A stretch of DNA of 64,000 nt, taken from Tritrichomonas musculus (Eukaryota > Parabasalia > Tritrichomonadida > Tritrichomonadidae). The stretch covers positions 806,001-870,000 of the forward strand of contig JAPFFF010000023.1 of the NCBI GenBank assembly GCA_039105265.1, in the 5' to 3' direction. The notes beneath the pieces were generated by a model. It made no database searches. It was not told the DNA's origin and worked only from the letters and a program-made list of their open reading frames with translations. Both the position numbers and the translations under genes were made by a program. Position 1 is the first letter of the stretch. Each line of letters opens with the position of its first letter. Positions 1-12,100 of the stretch are shown one piece after another.

Positions 1-415
1 CAACACATCTTTTCATGGTAACTTCGCCAAACATTGTCTTGAAATTTTCTTCCATTGAATCAATAAGAGCATTAAGATATTCAAGCTCTTCATCGAGATC
101 CATTGATTGTTTTACAAGTTCTAATTCTTCACGTTTTTTATTAATAGTGCCAATGCTCATTTTTGGCTTTCGAGCATTTGAATCTCCTTGGCACATTAAG
201 CTATCTTCAAATTGATTGTGTAGTTCATGAGTTGTCGCTAATTGTCCTTGAAGGCGATTCCATTCAGAGTCTGTGGATGTAGTTGACATGTTGTCTTCTT
301 GAAGAAGATTTTGTAATAATGATCTTCTCATTGGTCGGGACCTTCTTGATTTGGTATAATTCACATTTGAAGCTTTTCTGTAATTAGAGTTCCAGTTGTC
401 ACAGATATTCTCCAT
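1..415 (-). CDS. Partial small basic protein, N-terminal 138 residues, unknown function
   Basis: An open frame on the minus strand begins with ATG at 415 and stays open to the left edge, so the C-terminus is outside the window. The first 40 residues are rich in Arg, Lys and Ser (KSRRSRPMRRS near residues 23-33). The rest is acidic to mixed and looks helical (ELVKQSMDLDEELEYLNALI), probably a short coiled coil. No family is recognised. The frame has good codon character and no stop over 138 codons. The short upstream region is AT-rich and contains no obvious TCAYW initiator. It could be a cytoskeletal or regulatory protein, but nothing in the sequence decides this. Confidence 0.6.
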   Translation of the reverse strand, partial: MENICDNWNSNYRKASNVNYTKSRRSRPMRRSLLQNLLQEDNMSTTSTDSEWNRLQGQLATTHELHNQFEDSLMCQGDSNARKPKMSIGTINKKREELELVKQSMDLDEELEYLNALIDSMEENFKTMFGEVTMKRCV

Positions 416-881
416 TATTTAAAAATATTACGTACGTTAAACACTTTGTTTAACGTACTCTCTCTTTAAGATGATATTTGGTCCTATCTCATAATTTTTT
501 TCACTATTTATTCAAAAAATTGATAAAAGGATTAATAAATATCTCACAATTTTTTATTTATTTATTTAAAACTTAAAATTTTACAATTTTTTATAATATC
601 TTTATTAATAATCTTTGTGCACATTAAAATATCAAATATTATAAGATAGAAAATATTTTTCAGGATATAAAATCCTATCAAACATTAAAATCTTTCGGTC
701 GATATATTTGAACTTAAATTTTTGCTTTTAAATTTTGATATTCATCTGAAACCATGTCTAAATGCTATTGAAAAATTAGTATTGGTGTATTCAATAATTA
801 AATAAAAACAATTTTTACCATATTGTATATAATATAATACATATTTTAGTCTTATTTTTGTGTGATTGAAATAATAAAAAA
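416..881. other. Intergenic, AT-rich, no gene seen
   Basis: This 466-bp gap separates two minus-strand genes. It holds the 3' flank of the kinase gene and the promoter side of the left partial gene. A TACGTACGTTAAAC-type stretch lies about 15-30 bp upstream of the left gene's ATG. No ORF or repeat is evident. Confidence 0.6.
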
Positions 882-2195
882 TTAAGCAAGATTTGATTTA
901 AATATCTTGTAGACACGGAGAAAGTCCATTTGTCCACCTTGCAATCTTTCAATTTCAATCAAACTTAAATCGCTTGAAATTTTGGAAAGTGATAATCTTA
1001 TGTAAACTTCTTTCGAACAAATTGGAATAATTGCTTTGATGATTCTTTCTGATTTGCTATTCTTCAAATGAGCACCTAGATCTTTAAGTGTTTGATTAAC
1101 AATCTCAACTGCTTTTGAAATTGACATGGGAGAAGAAAAAGTAGTTGGAGATTTTTGTGTATCATCTTTAGGTTTCGTACCTGTATTAATACTAACTGGA
1201 GAAGTTTTTGCGATTAATTCAAATACGCTGACAGAGTCATTAACATCATCTTCAACTTTTTTCGATGTTGTATCGGCAGAAAGATGAACAGTAACTTCAA
1301 TATCATCTAGGACATGTTTTGGATCGGGTTCTTGGCCAAGAATAGGAGTGTAATCTTGTTTAAACCATTCATTATTTCTTATTTCTTTAATTGTTATGCG
1401 TTTTGCTGGATCAGGATTTATCATCCATTTAAGGAAATTTACAACTTTCGTGGGTATCGATGATGGGTAACTAACATGAGGATCTTTTATAGCTTCTTCG
1501 AGAATTTGTGGTGTTTCCCCATCAAATGGTAATGTTCCCGTTAACATTACATATAATATTACACCTGCGCTCCAAATATCGCACGCTGGCGAAACATATC
1601 CTTGTTCGTGAAGTACTTCTGGAGCTGCATAATATCGTAAAGTTGTTGTTGGAAATTTTACTTCTGAATTTGGGGCTGAATCTTCGTTATCTGATTCTAA
1701 AAGATCAATATCTTCAATTATTGCATCATGGAAATTTGAAAATATAAAATCAGCAATTTTTAGATTATTGTTTGAATCGATTAGTAGATTTTCTAACTTT
1801 AAGTCGCGAAATGTGATATCGTGATCGTGCATATAGCTTAAAGCATCAATAAGCTGCTGGAAATATTTTCTAGCAGTTGCTTCTGGAAGAGGGCAAGATT
1901 CGGATATAGAACTTAAGAATTCTCCCTTTGCAAGATCAAAAATGAGAAATAGATTGTTAGTACTATGCATAATGCCATGAAGCGAAACAATACCAGGATG
2001 ATTCATTTTTGAAATTAGATTAATTCGATGCTTGATAATTTTGTCAAATTGCTTGTTTGATCTTATTGAAGATAATGGAATTATTTTCATTGCGTATTCA
2101 ATATTATTTCTGATGTTTAGAACTTTCTTAACAATGGAAAAGGTACCTCTGCCTATGGTTTTGATAATTTTATAATCACCAACGATCTTTGGCAT
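882..2195 (-). CDS. CAMK-type serine/threonine protein kinase-like protein with altered core motifs
   Basis: A protein of 437 residues. The start is the ATG at 2195: the frame extends upstream only through a TTG, and TCATTA and TCATAT initiator-like motifs lie about 15-55 bp upstream of this ATG. Residues 8-280 form a protein kinase fold of the CAMK/AMPK-related group. Visible motifs are the Gly loop GRGTFS (15-20), VAIK-type Lys37, the catalytic loop FRDLKLEN with Asp131 and Asn136, metal Asp149, and APE at 191-193. Three core positions depart from consensus: the alpha-C Glu position reads Arg57, the HRD His is Phe129, and the DFG Gly is Ile151. The last 75 residues resemble a KA1-type domain (IEIERLQGGQMDFLRVYKIF), as in AMPK/MARK kinases. 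It is either a weakly active kinase or a pseudokinase. The assignment to the kinase fold is firm; activity is uncertain. Confidence 0.9.
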   Translation of the reverse strand: MPKIVGDYKIIKTIGRGTFSIVKKVLNIRNNIEYAMKIIPLSSIRSNKQFDKIIKHRINLISKMNHPGIVSLHGIMHSTNNLFLIFDLAKGEFLSSISESCPLPEATARKYFQQLIDALSYMHDHDITFRDLKLENLLIDSNNNLKIADFIFSNFHDAIIEDIDLLESDNEDSAPNSEVKFPTTTLRYYAAPEVLHEQGYVSPACDIWSAGVILYVMLTGTLPFDGETPQILEEAIKDPHVSYPSSIPTKVVNFLKWMINPDPAKRITIKEIRNNEWFKQDYTPILGQEPDPKHVLDDIEVTVHLSADTTSKKVEDDVNDSVSVFELIAKTSPVSINTGTKPKDDTQKSPTTFSSPMSISKAVEIVNQTLKDLGAHLKNSKSERIIKAIIPICSKEVYIRLSLSKISSDLSLIEIERLQGGQMDFLRVYKIFKSNLA

Positions 2196-3159
2196 TAGAA
2201 TAAACTTAAATAATGAAGAAAAAATTGTATTCAAAAATTTATATGAAAATCGATAACATCAAAAAATTTGAATGTTGTTTATTTTTGAATTGATTATAAA
2301 AAAACTTTTTAAGAGGGTTTTATAAATAATTTCAAAAGGATCAATTAATATGATTGTCATTTAAGCCTATTGTGATACTTTTTAATTAAAGAAAACCATT
2401 ATTATTTAATCAAATAATGGAATAAAAAATTTTTAAATGTAAACTTTTATCTTGTTTCAAATTTATTTATCTTTATTCAATTTAGAAAAATTAAAATTAA
2501 CCATCTAATTGATGAAAATCGTATTAAATAATTATGGGATTTTTCAACTTCCGAATAGTTCTTTATAGAATAATGATGAAAATCTTTAATAACTCAATAT
2601 CAACAATTTATTATTAATAAATTATTAAACATGAATTTATACTGGGTCCCATTAAATACTTCTTCATTATTAAGCATTATTGGATATTTATTATCAAATA
2701 TATTTCAATTGGAATCAATTGATTTGTTTTGCGAATAAATCATATTTTTTTTTATAAAATCATATCAAAAAGTTATTACTAAATAATTTTGCTTGAAAAT
2801 TTCAGAATATTTTTTTCATATCGAAAAAAATGAAATAAGCTCTATCTCGGTTTTTAAAAAGAATATCTTTAATATTTCCCAAAAATATAAATTCAATTTA
2901 TAAATTGCAATTTATAAATGTTAAATTTTATTTTTATATTAGATATTTTTTAAAATATGATAAAATTAAAATATTGAAATTGTTATGAAGATATGATTAA
3001 ATTATCCTCATTTTATATTGGTTTTGATTTAAAAAAAAAAAAAAAAAAAATAGCTGTATGTAAAAATTACAAATATTTTATTTAAATAAAACAAACAAAT
3101 TAATAATTAATACAAATATAGATGTAAATCTAAATTGGTAATTATGGTTCTTCTTTGAT
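2196..3159. other. Intergenic, AT-rich, with a poly-A tract
   Basis: This gap of about 960 bp lies between two minus-strand genes. It contains an A homopolymer of about 20 at 3031-3050 and simple AT-rich sequence, with no ORF, RNA gene or repeat that I can support. Confidence 0.6.
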
Positions 3160-6100
3160 TTATGATTTCATATTTGCTTTTTTCGATACAGGTGTCCCAG
3201 TTGTTTTATTAGCAACTTTTTTCTTCTTATTTCCATCAACACTAGTTTGGGGTGAATATAAACTTGATTTTTTGATAACATGAATTTCGGCTGATTTGTT
3301 CTCAAGAGGTGAGTTGTAATTAGATCTTCGAATTTTCTGAGTTGTTTGGTTTGTATTTCCTTTGTTTTCTTGGTTATTCGAGTTAATATTTAATGTCTTA
3401 ATTCTATGGATGGTAGCTGAAGGAGGTGTGCCTTTAATTTCGCGATAAGAACTCAGATTAGACTTCCTGATTTTATGTGTCTCTGAAGGATGCGAACTAT
3501 AATTATGACTTCCTTGTATTTTTGTGGTTTTTTGAGTGACCAAATTATGATTCAAATTTTCTTCTTCATTTTCATTTGACTTTTCATTTGATTCAGAATT
3601 GTTTTCATTTAATTTATCATTGTTATTGTTCACTGTTTGAGATTTAGTTTGATCATCTTTTGTCTTTTCAATATTTGTATGATTTTTAGTTGAATTATCA
3701 TTGACCTTATTTTTGGCGGTTTGAGGTGAATTGCTTGGTTTTTGAATTTTATGAATTTCAGCAGATTCAGGAGGTTTGGTATTTTCTTTCTTTGAAATCA
3801 ATTTTGGAACATCATTATTTTTAATTTCCATTTCTTTTTCCTCTTCTTCTTCAATTTTAATTTCATTTTCATTTTCGTCAACTTTTTCAATATTTTCAAC
3901 TTTTTCAATTTTAACTTGTTTTGTGATGTTTTTAATGAATTTGTGATTCTCTAATGAAAGAAGCTCAGAATTGTATGAGTATTCAATGCTGCTGTATGAG
4001 AAGCCGTCAGTGATGTCCAATCTTTTCTTTGTTTCTTGGAGGAGTCTTTCTCTTTTCTTCTGTTCAAATTCGACTTTTTTAACAAGATCAGAAATCCGTT
4101 GTCGATGAATTTTATTCTTCTGAATCTGATCTTTGAGTTCGTTTTCACTCACTTCGAGCTTGTCTTCCAATTTTGTTATCTGAAGCTTCTTCTGCTCGAT
4201 TTCTGAGGAAAGTTTTTGTAGATGCTGCTGGTGAATCTCGTTTTCTTTCTCAGTCATGATGAGGCTCTTTTCGAGCTCGCTTTTCTTCCTTGAGAGCTCT
4301 GCTTTTTGATTCTCGAGCGATGATATTTCATCGCCTTTTTGTGCAACTTCGGAAGACAATTTCGAAAGCTGGAGTTGGTTCTTTGAGAGTTCTTTCTCTG
4401 CCTTAGAAAGATTCTTTTCAATTTCCACTTTTTCAGTGGCAAGTTCAAACTTTTGCTTCTTAAGGAATGCGATCTCGTTGTTGTTCCTCTCAATGTCAGA
4501 CGTCAGTTCATGATTCTGGAATCTCTCTTTTCGTAGTTCTTTCTCTCGTTCTGAGAGATTCTTCTCGAGTTCTTCTTTGTTCGATGTCAATTCGGACTTG
4601 ATCGATTCAAGTGATGAAATTTCTTCTTTATTTGCAGAAATTTCGCGTGAAAGTTCTTCAATTCGTCCTTGATTAATTGAGTTTTCTTCTTTTTCGTGTT
4701 CCAGTTCTTTCTCTCGCTCTGAAAGATTCTTTTCAAGTTCGTCTTTGGTAGACGTCAACTCGGTTTTCATGTCTTCAAGTGCTGTGATTCTTTCTGCTTG
4801 TTTTTCGTTCTCTGATGAAAGTTTTTCATTCTCTTTCTTTTGTGTTGACAAATTTTCTTCCGTTTCTGAAAGATTCTTCTCAAGTTCTTCTTTCTTCGTT
4901 GTTAGTTCTGACTTGATCTGTTCAAGTGTTGAAATTGTTTCTTGCTTATTTGAGTTGTCCGTTGAAAGTTCTTTAATTCGTTCTTGACATGAGTGATTTT
5001 CTTGTTTCTCGTTGTCAAGTTCTTTCTGTGTTTCCAAAAGTGTCGTTTCAAGTTCTTCGTTCTTCGTTGTCAGTTCTGACTTTTGTTGTTCAAGGGTTGA
5101 AATTTCTTTGTTCTTGTTATCAATATCAACTGAAAGATTTGCATTTCGTTCTTTCTGTGTTTCAAGTTCTTGTTCTGTTGTCTTAAGAGTAGATTCAAGT
5201 TCTGATTTCTTGGTTAAGAGTTCTTCTTTTTGTTGTTTCTCGGTTTCAACTTGTTTCTGTGTTTCTGATAGATTCTTTTCAAGTTCAACTTTTTCTGTTG
5301 AAAGTTCATACTTTTGTTTCTTGAGGAATGCAATTTCTTTATTGTTCTTTTCAATGTCAGAAGATAGTTCTTGATTTTGATATTTTTCTTTTCTTAGTTC
5401 TTTTTCTCGTTCTGAAAGATTCTTCTCAAGTTCTTCTTTCTTCGTTGTTAAATCTGACTTGATCTGTTCAAGTGTTGAAATTGTTTCTTGTTTATTTGAA
5501 TTGTCTGTCGAAAGTTCTTTGATTCGTTCTTGACATGAGTGATTTTCTTGTTTCTCGTTGTCAAGTTCTTTCTGTGTTTCCAAAAGTGTCGTTTCAAGTT
5601 CTTCGTTCTTCGTTGTTAGTTCTGACTTTTGTTGTTCAAGGGTTGAAATTTCTTTGTTCTTGTTATCAATATCAACTGAAAGATTTGCATTTCGTTCTTT
5701 TTGGGTCTCGAGTTCTTGTTCTGTTGTCTTAAGAGTAGATTCGAGTCCTGATTTCTTTGTTGAAAGTTCTTCATTTTGATGCTTCTGTTCTTCCAGTTCT
5801 TTCTCTCGTTCTGAAAGATTCTTTTCGAGATCTTCTTTCTTCGTTGTCAATTCTGACTTGGTTTGTTCAAGATTTGTGATTTCTTTATTCTTGTTCTCTA
5901 CTTCCGATGAAAGAATTTCATTTTGTTGTTTTTGTTTTTCCAGTTCTTTCTCTCGTTCTGAAAGATTCTTTTCAAGCTCTTCTTTCTTCGTTGTCAACTC
6001 TGATTTGATTTGTTCAAGATCTGTGATTTCTTTATTCTTGTTTCCTACTTCTAATGAAAGATTTTCATTTTGTTGTTTTTGTTCTTCCAGTTCTTTCTCT

Positions 6101-9100
6101 CGTTCTGAAAGATTCTTTTCAAGCTCTTCTTTCTTCGTTGTCAACTCTGATTTGATTTGTTCAAGATCTGTGATTTCTTTATTCTTGTTCTCTACTTCTG
6201 ATGAAAGATTTTCATTTTGTTGCTTCTGTTCTTCTAATTCTTTCTCTCTTCCAGAAAGATTCTTTTCTAGCTGTTCTTTCTTCGTTATTAAATCTGACTT
6301 CTGTTGTTCGAGTGTTGCAATTTCATTCTTTCTGCTCTCAATATCAGATGAAAGATTTCCATTTTGTTGCTTTTGTGTTTCAAGTTGTTTCTCGGTTGAT
6401 TGGAGAGATTGCTCAAGTTCTGATTTCTTTGATGAAAGTTCTTCATTTTGTTGTCTCTCTTTTTCAAGTTCCTTCTGTTTGTTGGAAAGATTCTTCTCAA
6501 GTTCTTCTTTCTTCGTTGTTAAATCTGACTTGATCTGTTCAAGTGTTGAAATTGTTTCTTGTTTATTTGAATTGTCTGTTGAAAGTTCTTTGATTCGTTC
6601 TTGACATGAGTGATTTTCTTGTTTCTCGTTGTCAAGTTCTTTCTGTGTTTCCAAAAGTGTCGTTTCAAGTTCTTCGTTCTTCGTTGTTAGTTCTGACTTT
6701 TGTTGTTCAAGGGTTGAAATTTCTTTGTTCTTGTTATCAATATCAACTGAAAGATTTGCATTTCGTTCTTTCTGTGTTTCAAGTTCTTGTTCTGTTGTCT
6801 TAAGAGTAGATTCAAGTTCTGATTTCTTGGTTAAGAGTTCTTCTTTTTGTTGTTTCTCGGTTTCAACTTGTTTCTGTGTTTCTGTTAGATTCTTTTCAAG
6901 TTCAACTTTTTCTGTTGAAAGTTCATACTTTTGTTTCTTGAGGAATGCAATTTCTTTATTGTTCTTTTCAATGTCAGAAGATAGTTCTTGATTTTGATAT
7001 TTTTCTTTTCTTAGTTCTTTTTCTCGTTCTGAAAGATTCTTCTCAAGTTCTTCTTTCTTCGTAGTTAGTTCTGACTTTGTTTGCTTAAGAGATGCGATTT
7101 CTTTGTCTCTATTTTCAATATCAGATGAAAGATTTCCATTTTGTTGTTTATGTGTTTCAATTTCTTTTTCACGTGTTTGGAGAGTAGATTCAAGTTCTGA
7201 TTTCTTTGTTAAAAGATCATCATTTTGTTGTTTTTGTTCTTCCAGTTCTTTCTCTCTTCCAGAAAGAATCTTTTCAAGCTCTTCTTTCTTTGTTGTTAAC
7301 TCTGACTTTGTTTGCTCAAGTGCAGCGATTTCTTCTTTCTTCAGAGAAATTTCTGCTGAAAGTTCTTGATTTACTTGTTGTTGAGTTGCGTTTTCTTGCT
7401 TTTGAATTTCAAGCTCTTTTTCACGAATCGCAAGATTATTTTCAACTTCTCCTTTCTTAGATATTAAGTCAGCTTTCTCTTGCTGAAGTGATGAAATTTC
7501 TGAAGAAAGTCTTGAATTTTCTTGTTTTTCTGTGGAAAGTTCGTTTTCTTTAGTTGAGAGTTGGTTCTCAAGTGTTTCTTGTTTTGTATTCATTTCTGAT
7601 TTCTCGGATAAAATTTTATTCATTTCTTCCTCTGATTTTGAAAGAGAAGCCGTTATTTCTGATATTTGTCGTTTTTGAATCTCATTTTCTTCTTCGCATT
7701 TCTTCAGATTTATTGAAAGTGTTTCGTTATTTGATTCAACTATTGATTTTTCGTTTTCTAATTTGGTAATTTTATCTTTCTTTTCTTCAATTTCTGTCTT
7801 CAGTTTATCAATTTCTTGTTGTTTTGTTTCGTTTTCTTTCTTCTCAGTTGCAAGTTGATTTTCAAGGTTTTCTTTGGTTGTTTCAAGTTCTGTTTTATTC
7901 TTTTCTAATTGTGATATTTCATTGTTCTTGTTGTCAACTACTTCTGAAAGTTTTTGAATGTTTTGTTTAAATGTTTCAACTTCTTTATTCTGTGCTTCAA
8001 TATTTTGTTCTTGCTCTTTCTTTGTTGTTGAAAGCTCCGACTTTTCTCTTTCAAGTTTGGAAATGGCATCATTTTTCTTTGAGAGATCACTTTCTAAATC
8101 TGAAATCTTTTGCTTTAATGCATCTTTTTCTTTAGTTTGTGTTTCAATGTTTTGTTCAAGTTCTTCTTTTTTAGTTAAAAGAGAAGATTTTTCGTTTTCA
8201 AGAGATTTTATCTTTTCTTTATTTTGCTGATCTTCATTTTTCATTTCTTGAATTTGTTGTTGTTTTTCTGAATTTGCTTGCTCAAGAACAGAAACTTGTT
8301 CTTTCTTGTTTGAAAGGTTTGCTTCTAATTCTGTTATTTTTTGATTTTGAGTCTGGATTTCATCTTCCTTTAATTTGAGGTTTAGTTCAACTTCCGCTTT
8401 CTTTGAGTCAAGCTCTGCTTTTTCGTTCTCTAATTTGGCAATATGGCTTTTATTCTGTTTACTTTCTACTGAGAGTTCTTCTATTTTTTGCTGCTTCAAA
8501 GAGTTTTCTTTTTCGAGGTTTTCTTTGGTTGTTTCAAGTTCTGTTTTATATTCGTTCAATTTACTGAGTTCTTCTTTATGATGTGCAAGGTCAGTTGAAA
8601 GTTCTTCAAGTTTTCGTTCTTGTGTCTCTTGTTCTTGTTTTCGGGTAGTTAAATCTGAATCTCTCGCTTCAATGTTTCGTGAAAGTTCTTCTCGTTCACT
8701 CAAAAGGGTATTGATTTGTTTCGCTTTATCTTCATTCGATTTATTCAGTTCTTTAAGTAGTTTATCTTGATTGTCAAGTGTTGCCATTCGTGTTTTAAGT
8801 GTTTCTTCTTGTTCTTCTGTTTTCTTGAGAAGTGTTGCTTTTTCTTCTGACAGTTTATTGTTCTCTTGTTCAAGTTCTTCAATCTTTGCTTGTTTAGATT
8901 TGTTTTCTTCTTTCTGTATTTCAATTTCTTTCTCTTTCTGAGAAAGCTTCAATTCAACTTCTGACTTATTCGATGTAAGTTCTGCTTTATCTTTTTCAAC
9001 TTTCGAAAGTTCTTCTTTCATCCTCGAAATTTCTTGTTCAAGTTTGGTCTTTTCTTCTATATTTCGTGAATTCTCTTCTGAATGTTCTTTCTCTCTCTGT

Positions 9101-12100
9101 AAATGATTTTCTTCAAGTTCTTTCTTACTTGATTCCAGTTCTGTTTTTTCGTGCTCTAATCTTTCTATTTCTTTCTCTTTTTGTTCAACTTTAGATACAA
9201 GTTGTTGGTTAATTTGTTGTTGATTCATATTTTCATTCTTTTGTTTCTCAAGTTCATTTTGACACAATTCAAGTTTATGTTCAATTTCATCTTTGCTTGA
9301 AAGCAGTTCTTTTTGTTTTAATTCAAGAGATGAAATTTCATCTTTCTTCTTTTCTATTTCTAAAGCAAGTTCGTTACTTGATTTCTCACTCAATTGTTTC
9401 TGTTCATTGATTTCTTTTTCTCTTTCTGAAAGAAGTTTTTCAAGTTCTTCTTTCTTAGATGTGATTTCTTCTTTTTGCTTTCCAAGAGTTGCTAGTTCAT
9501 TGTTCTTCTGCTCAATTTCTGAAGAAAATTGTGTGATCTTTTCTTGTTGTTCTTCGTTTGCATGTCTTACAGCTTCAATTTCTTTTTCAGAATCTTCAAG
9601 CTTTCTTTCAAGCTCTGCCTTCTGCATCTCAAGAGCCGATGCTTTGTATTTCATTGTTTCAATTTCAGAAGAAAGTTTTTTATTTACCTGCTGTTGAGAA
9701 GTATTTTCATCTTTCTCCAATATAAGTTCTTTTTCTATATCAGAGAGGTTTTGCTGAAGTGATTGGATCTCTTGAACTTTGACTGCTTTTTCTTGCTCGC
9801 TTGATGAAAGTTTACTTTCAAGATCAGAAATCTTTGCATCTTGTTCAGAAATCTTTGTTTCCTGTTCGGATATCTTTGTTTCTTGTTCGGATATCTTTGT
9901 TTCTTGTTCGGATATCTTTGTTTCTTGTTCGGATATCTTTGCTCCTTGTTCAGAGATCTTTGTTTCCTGTTCAGATATCTTTGTTTCTTGTTCAGATATC
10001 TTTGTTTCTTGTTCAGATATCTTTGTTTCTTGTTCAGATATCTTTGTTTCTTGTTCAGATATCTTTGTTTCCTGTTCAGATATCTTTGTTTCTTGCTCTT
10101 TTTGTTGATTCTGAATGGTTTCTTGTTTGATTGTTTGTTCGTTCAACTTGATTTCTCTTGTTTTTATCTCTTGGTTTGAATTTTCAAGGTTTTGTTCAAG
10201 AGTTGATTTTTGTTGTTCAAGTGCTGTAATTTCTTCTTTTTTCTGTTCAACTTCTGATGAAAGTTTTGTAATTTGTTGCTGTTGAGAAGAATTTTCTTGC
10301 TTTTGAGTTTCAAGTTGTTTTTCAGTTTCTTTAAGATTTGATTCAAGCTGTTCTTTCTTTGTCAGCAACTCTTTCTGTTTCTCTTCGAGTGAAGAAACTT
10401 CTTGTTTTTCATTCTCAATTTCAATTGTGAGATCTTGAATTTTTTTCTTCTGAATGTCACTTTCCTGTTTTTGATTTTCAAAATCATTTGACAATTTTGT
10501 GAGGTTTGTTTCAAGCTCGTTTTTCTTTGTTTCAAGTTCAGACTTTTGTTGTTCAAGCCTTAAAATTTCTTCTTTCTTTTGATCTACTTCGCTCTTTAGT
10601 TCAGTAATTTGCTCATGTTGGATTGAGTTCTCTTGTTGCTTCCTTTCAAGCTCTTTTGTTCTTTCTTCAAGATTTGTTTCAAGTTCATTTTTCTTTGTTT
10701 CAAGTTCTGTCTTCTGTTTCTCAAGTGTTGTTATTTCTTCCTTCTTTTGTTGAACTTCATTATTCAACTCTGAGATGTGAGTCTCGTTTGTTTGTGTTTG
10801 GTTGGTTACTTCTTTCGTGAAATCTTCCAATTTTTGTTCAAGTTCCGCTTTGTTTGCTTCTGTCTCAGATTTCTGCTGTTCAAGATTAGTAATCACTTCT
10901 TTCTTGTCTAAAATTTCTTGTTCAAGTTTTGTGATTTCTTCTTTCTTACTTTCAAGTTGGTTTTCAAAATCTGAAGTTTGTTGTTTTTGAGCTTGAAGTT
11001 GGTTTTCAATTTCTGAATTTTGTTGTTTTTGAGCTTGAAGTTGGTCTTCAAGTGTTTCTTTGTTTGATTGGAGATTTAATTTCTCTTGTTCAAGTTTTGT
11101 TATTTCTTCTTTCTTTTGAAGAACTTCTGAATTAAGTTTATCAATTTCTTGTTTTTCTGTTAAAATTTGATTTTCAAGAAATTCTTTAGTTGTTTGGAGA
11201 TCAGATTTATCTTTCTCTAATTTAGAAATTTCTTCTTTTTGTTTTTCATTTATTGAAGTTAGATCTAACTTTTCTTGTTCAAGTGTCTTAATTTTATCTT
11301 GATTTTGTTGATCAGCTTCTATTAAACCTTGAATTCTTTGTTGTTGTGTTTCATTTGTCTGAGTTAGATTGAGCTCAATTTCATCTTTTTGTCTAGAAAG
11401 AACAGTTTTTTCATTTTCAAGCTTGCTTATTTCTTTTTCATATTCATCTTTCTTTGCTTGAAACTCGCTTTCTAACTTTGTGATTTCTGAATTAAGCTTC
11501 TCTTTTTCTTGTTTCTCCTTTGAAAGTTCATTTTCAAGAGACTTTTTATTCGACTGAAGTTCTAAGTTTTCGTCTTTTAGTTTTGATATTTCATCGTTCT
11601 TTTGGCCAATTTCAGTTGAGAGTTGATCAATTTGTTGTTGCTTTGTTTCTTGCTCTTGCTTTTGGTTTTCCATGTCAGCATTTCGTGACTCAATGCTCTG
11701 CGAAAGCTGTGTTTCGATCTCTGTAATTCTTTGAATTTGTGCTTCTTTCTCTTCTTCTGATTTCTTGAGATTTTGCTCATATTCATCTTTCTTTGTTGCA
11801 AGTTCTTGTTCCAATCTTGCTATTTCATCTTTCATTATATTAAGTTCTGATTTAAGATTTTCGATCTCTTCTTTATTGCTTGCAACTTCATTTGTAAGAG
11901 CTTCTTTATTTGATTGAAGTTCAGCTTTTTCGTTTTCCAAATATGTGATTTTTTCTTGTTTTTGCTCAATTTCTGATGAAAGATCTGCAACTTTATTTTG
12001 CTGATTTTCTAGTTCTTGGGAAGTTTGTGAAATCAATTTCTCATTTTCAATCTTTTGTTGTTTAAGATTTTCTATTTCATCTGATTTCTCTTTTGTTTGG

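Noticed and set aside
2196-2234. TTG-initiated extension of the kinase
   Set aside because: The ATG at 2195 directly precedes the kinase domain and has initiator-like motifs upstream.
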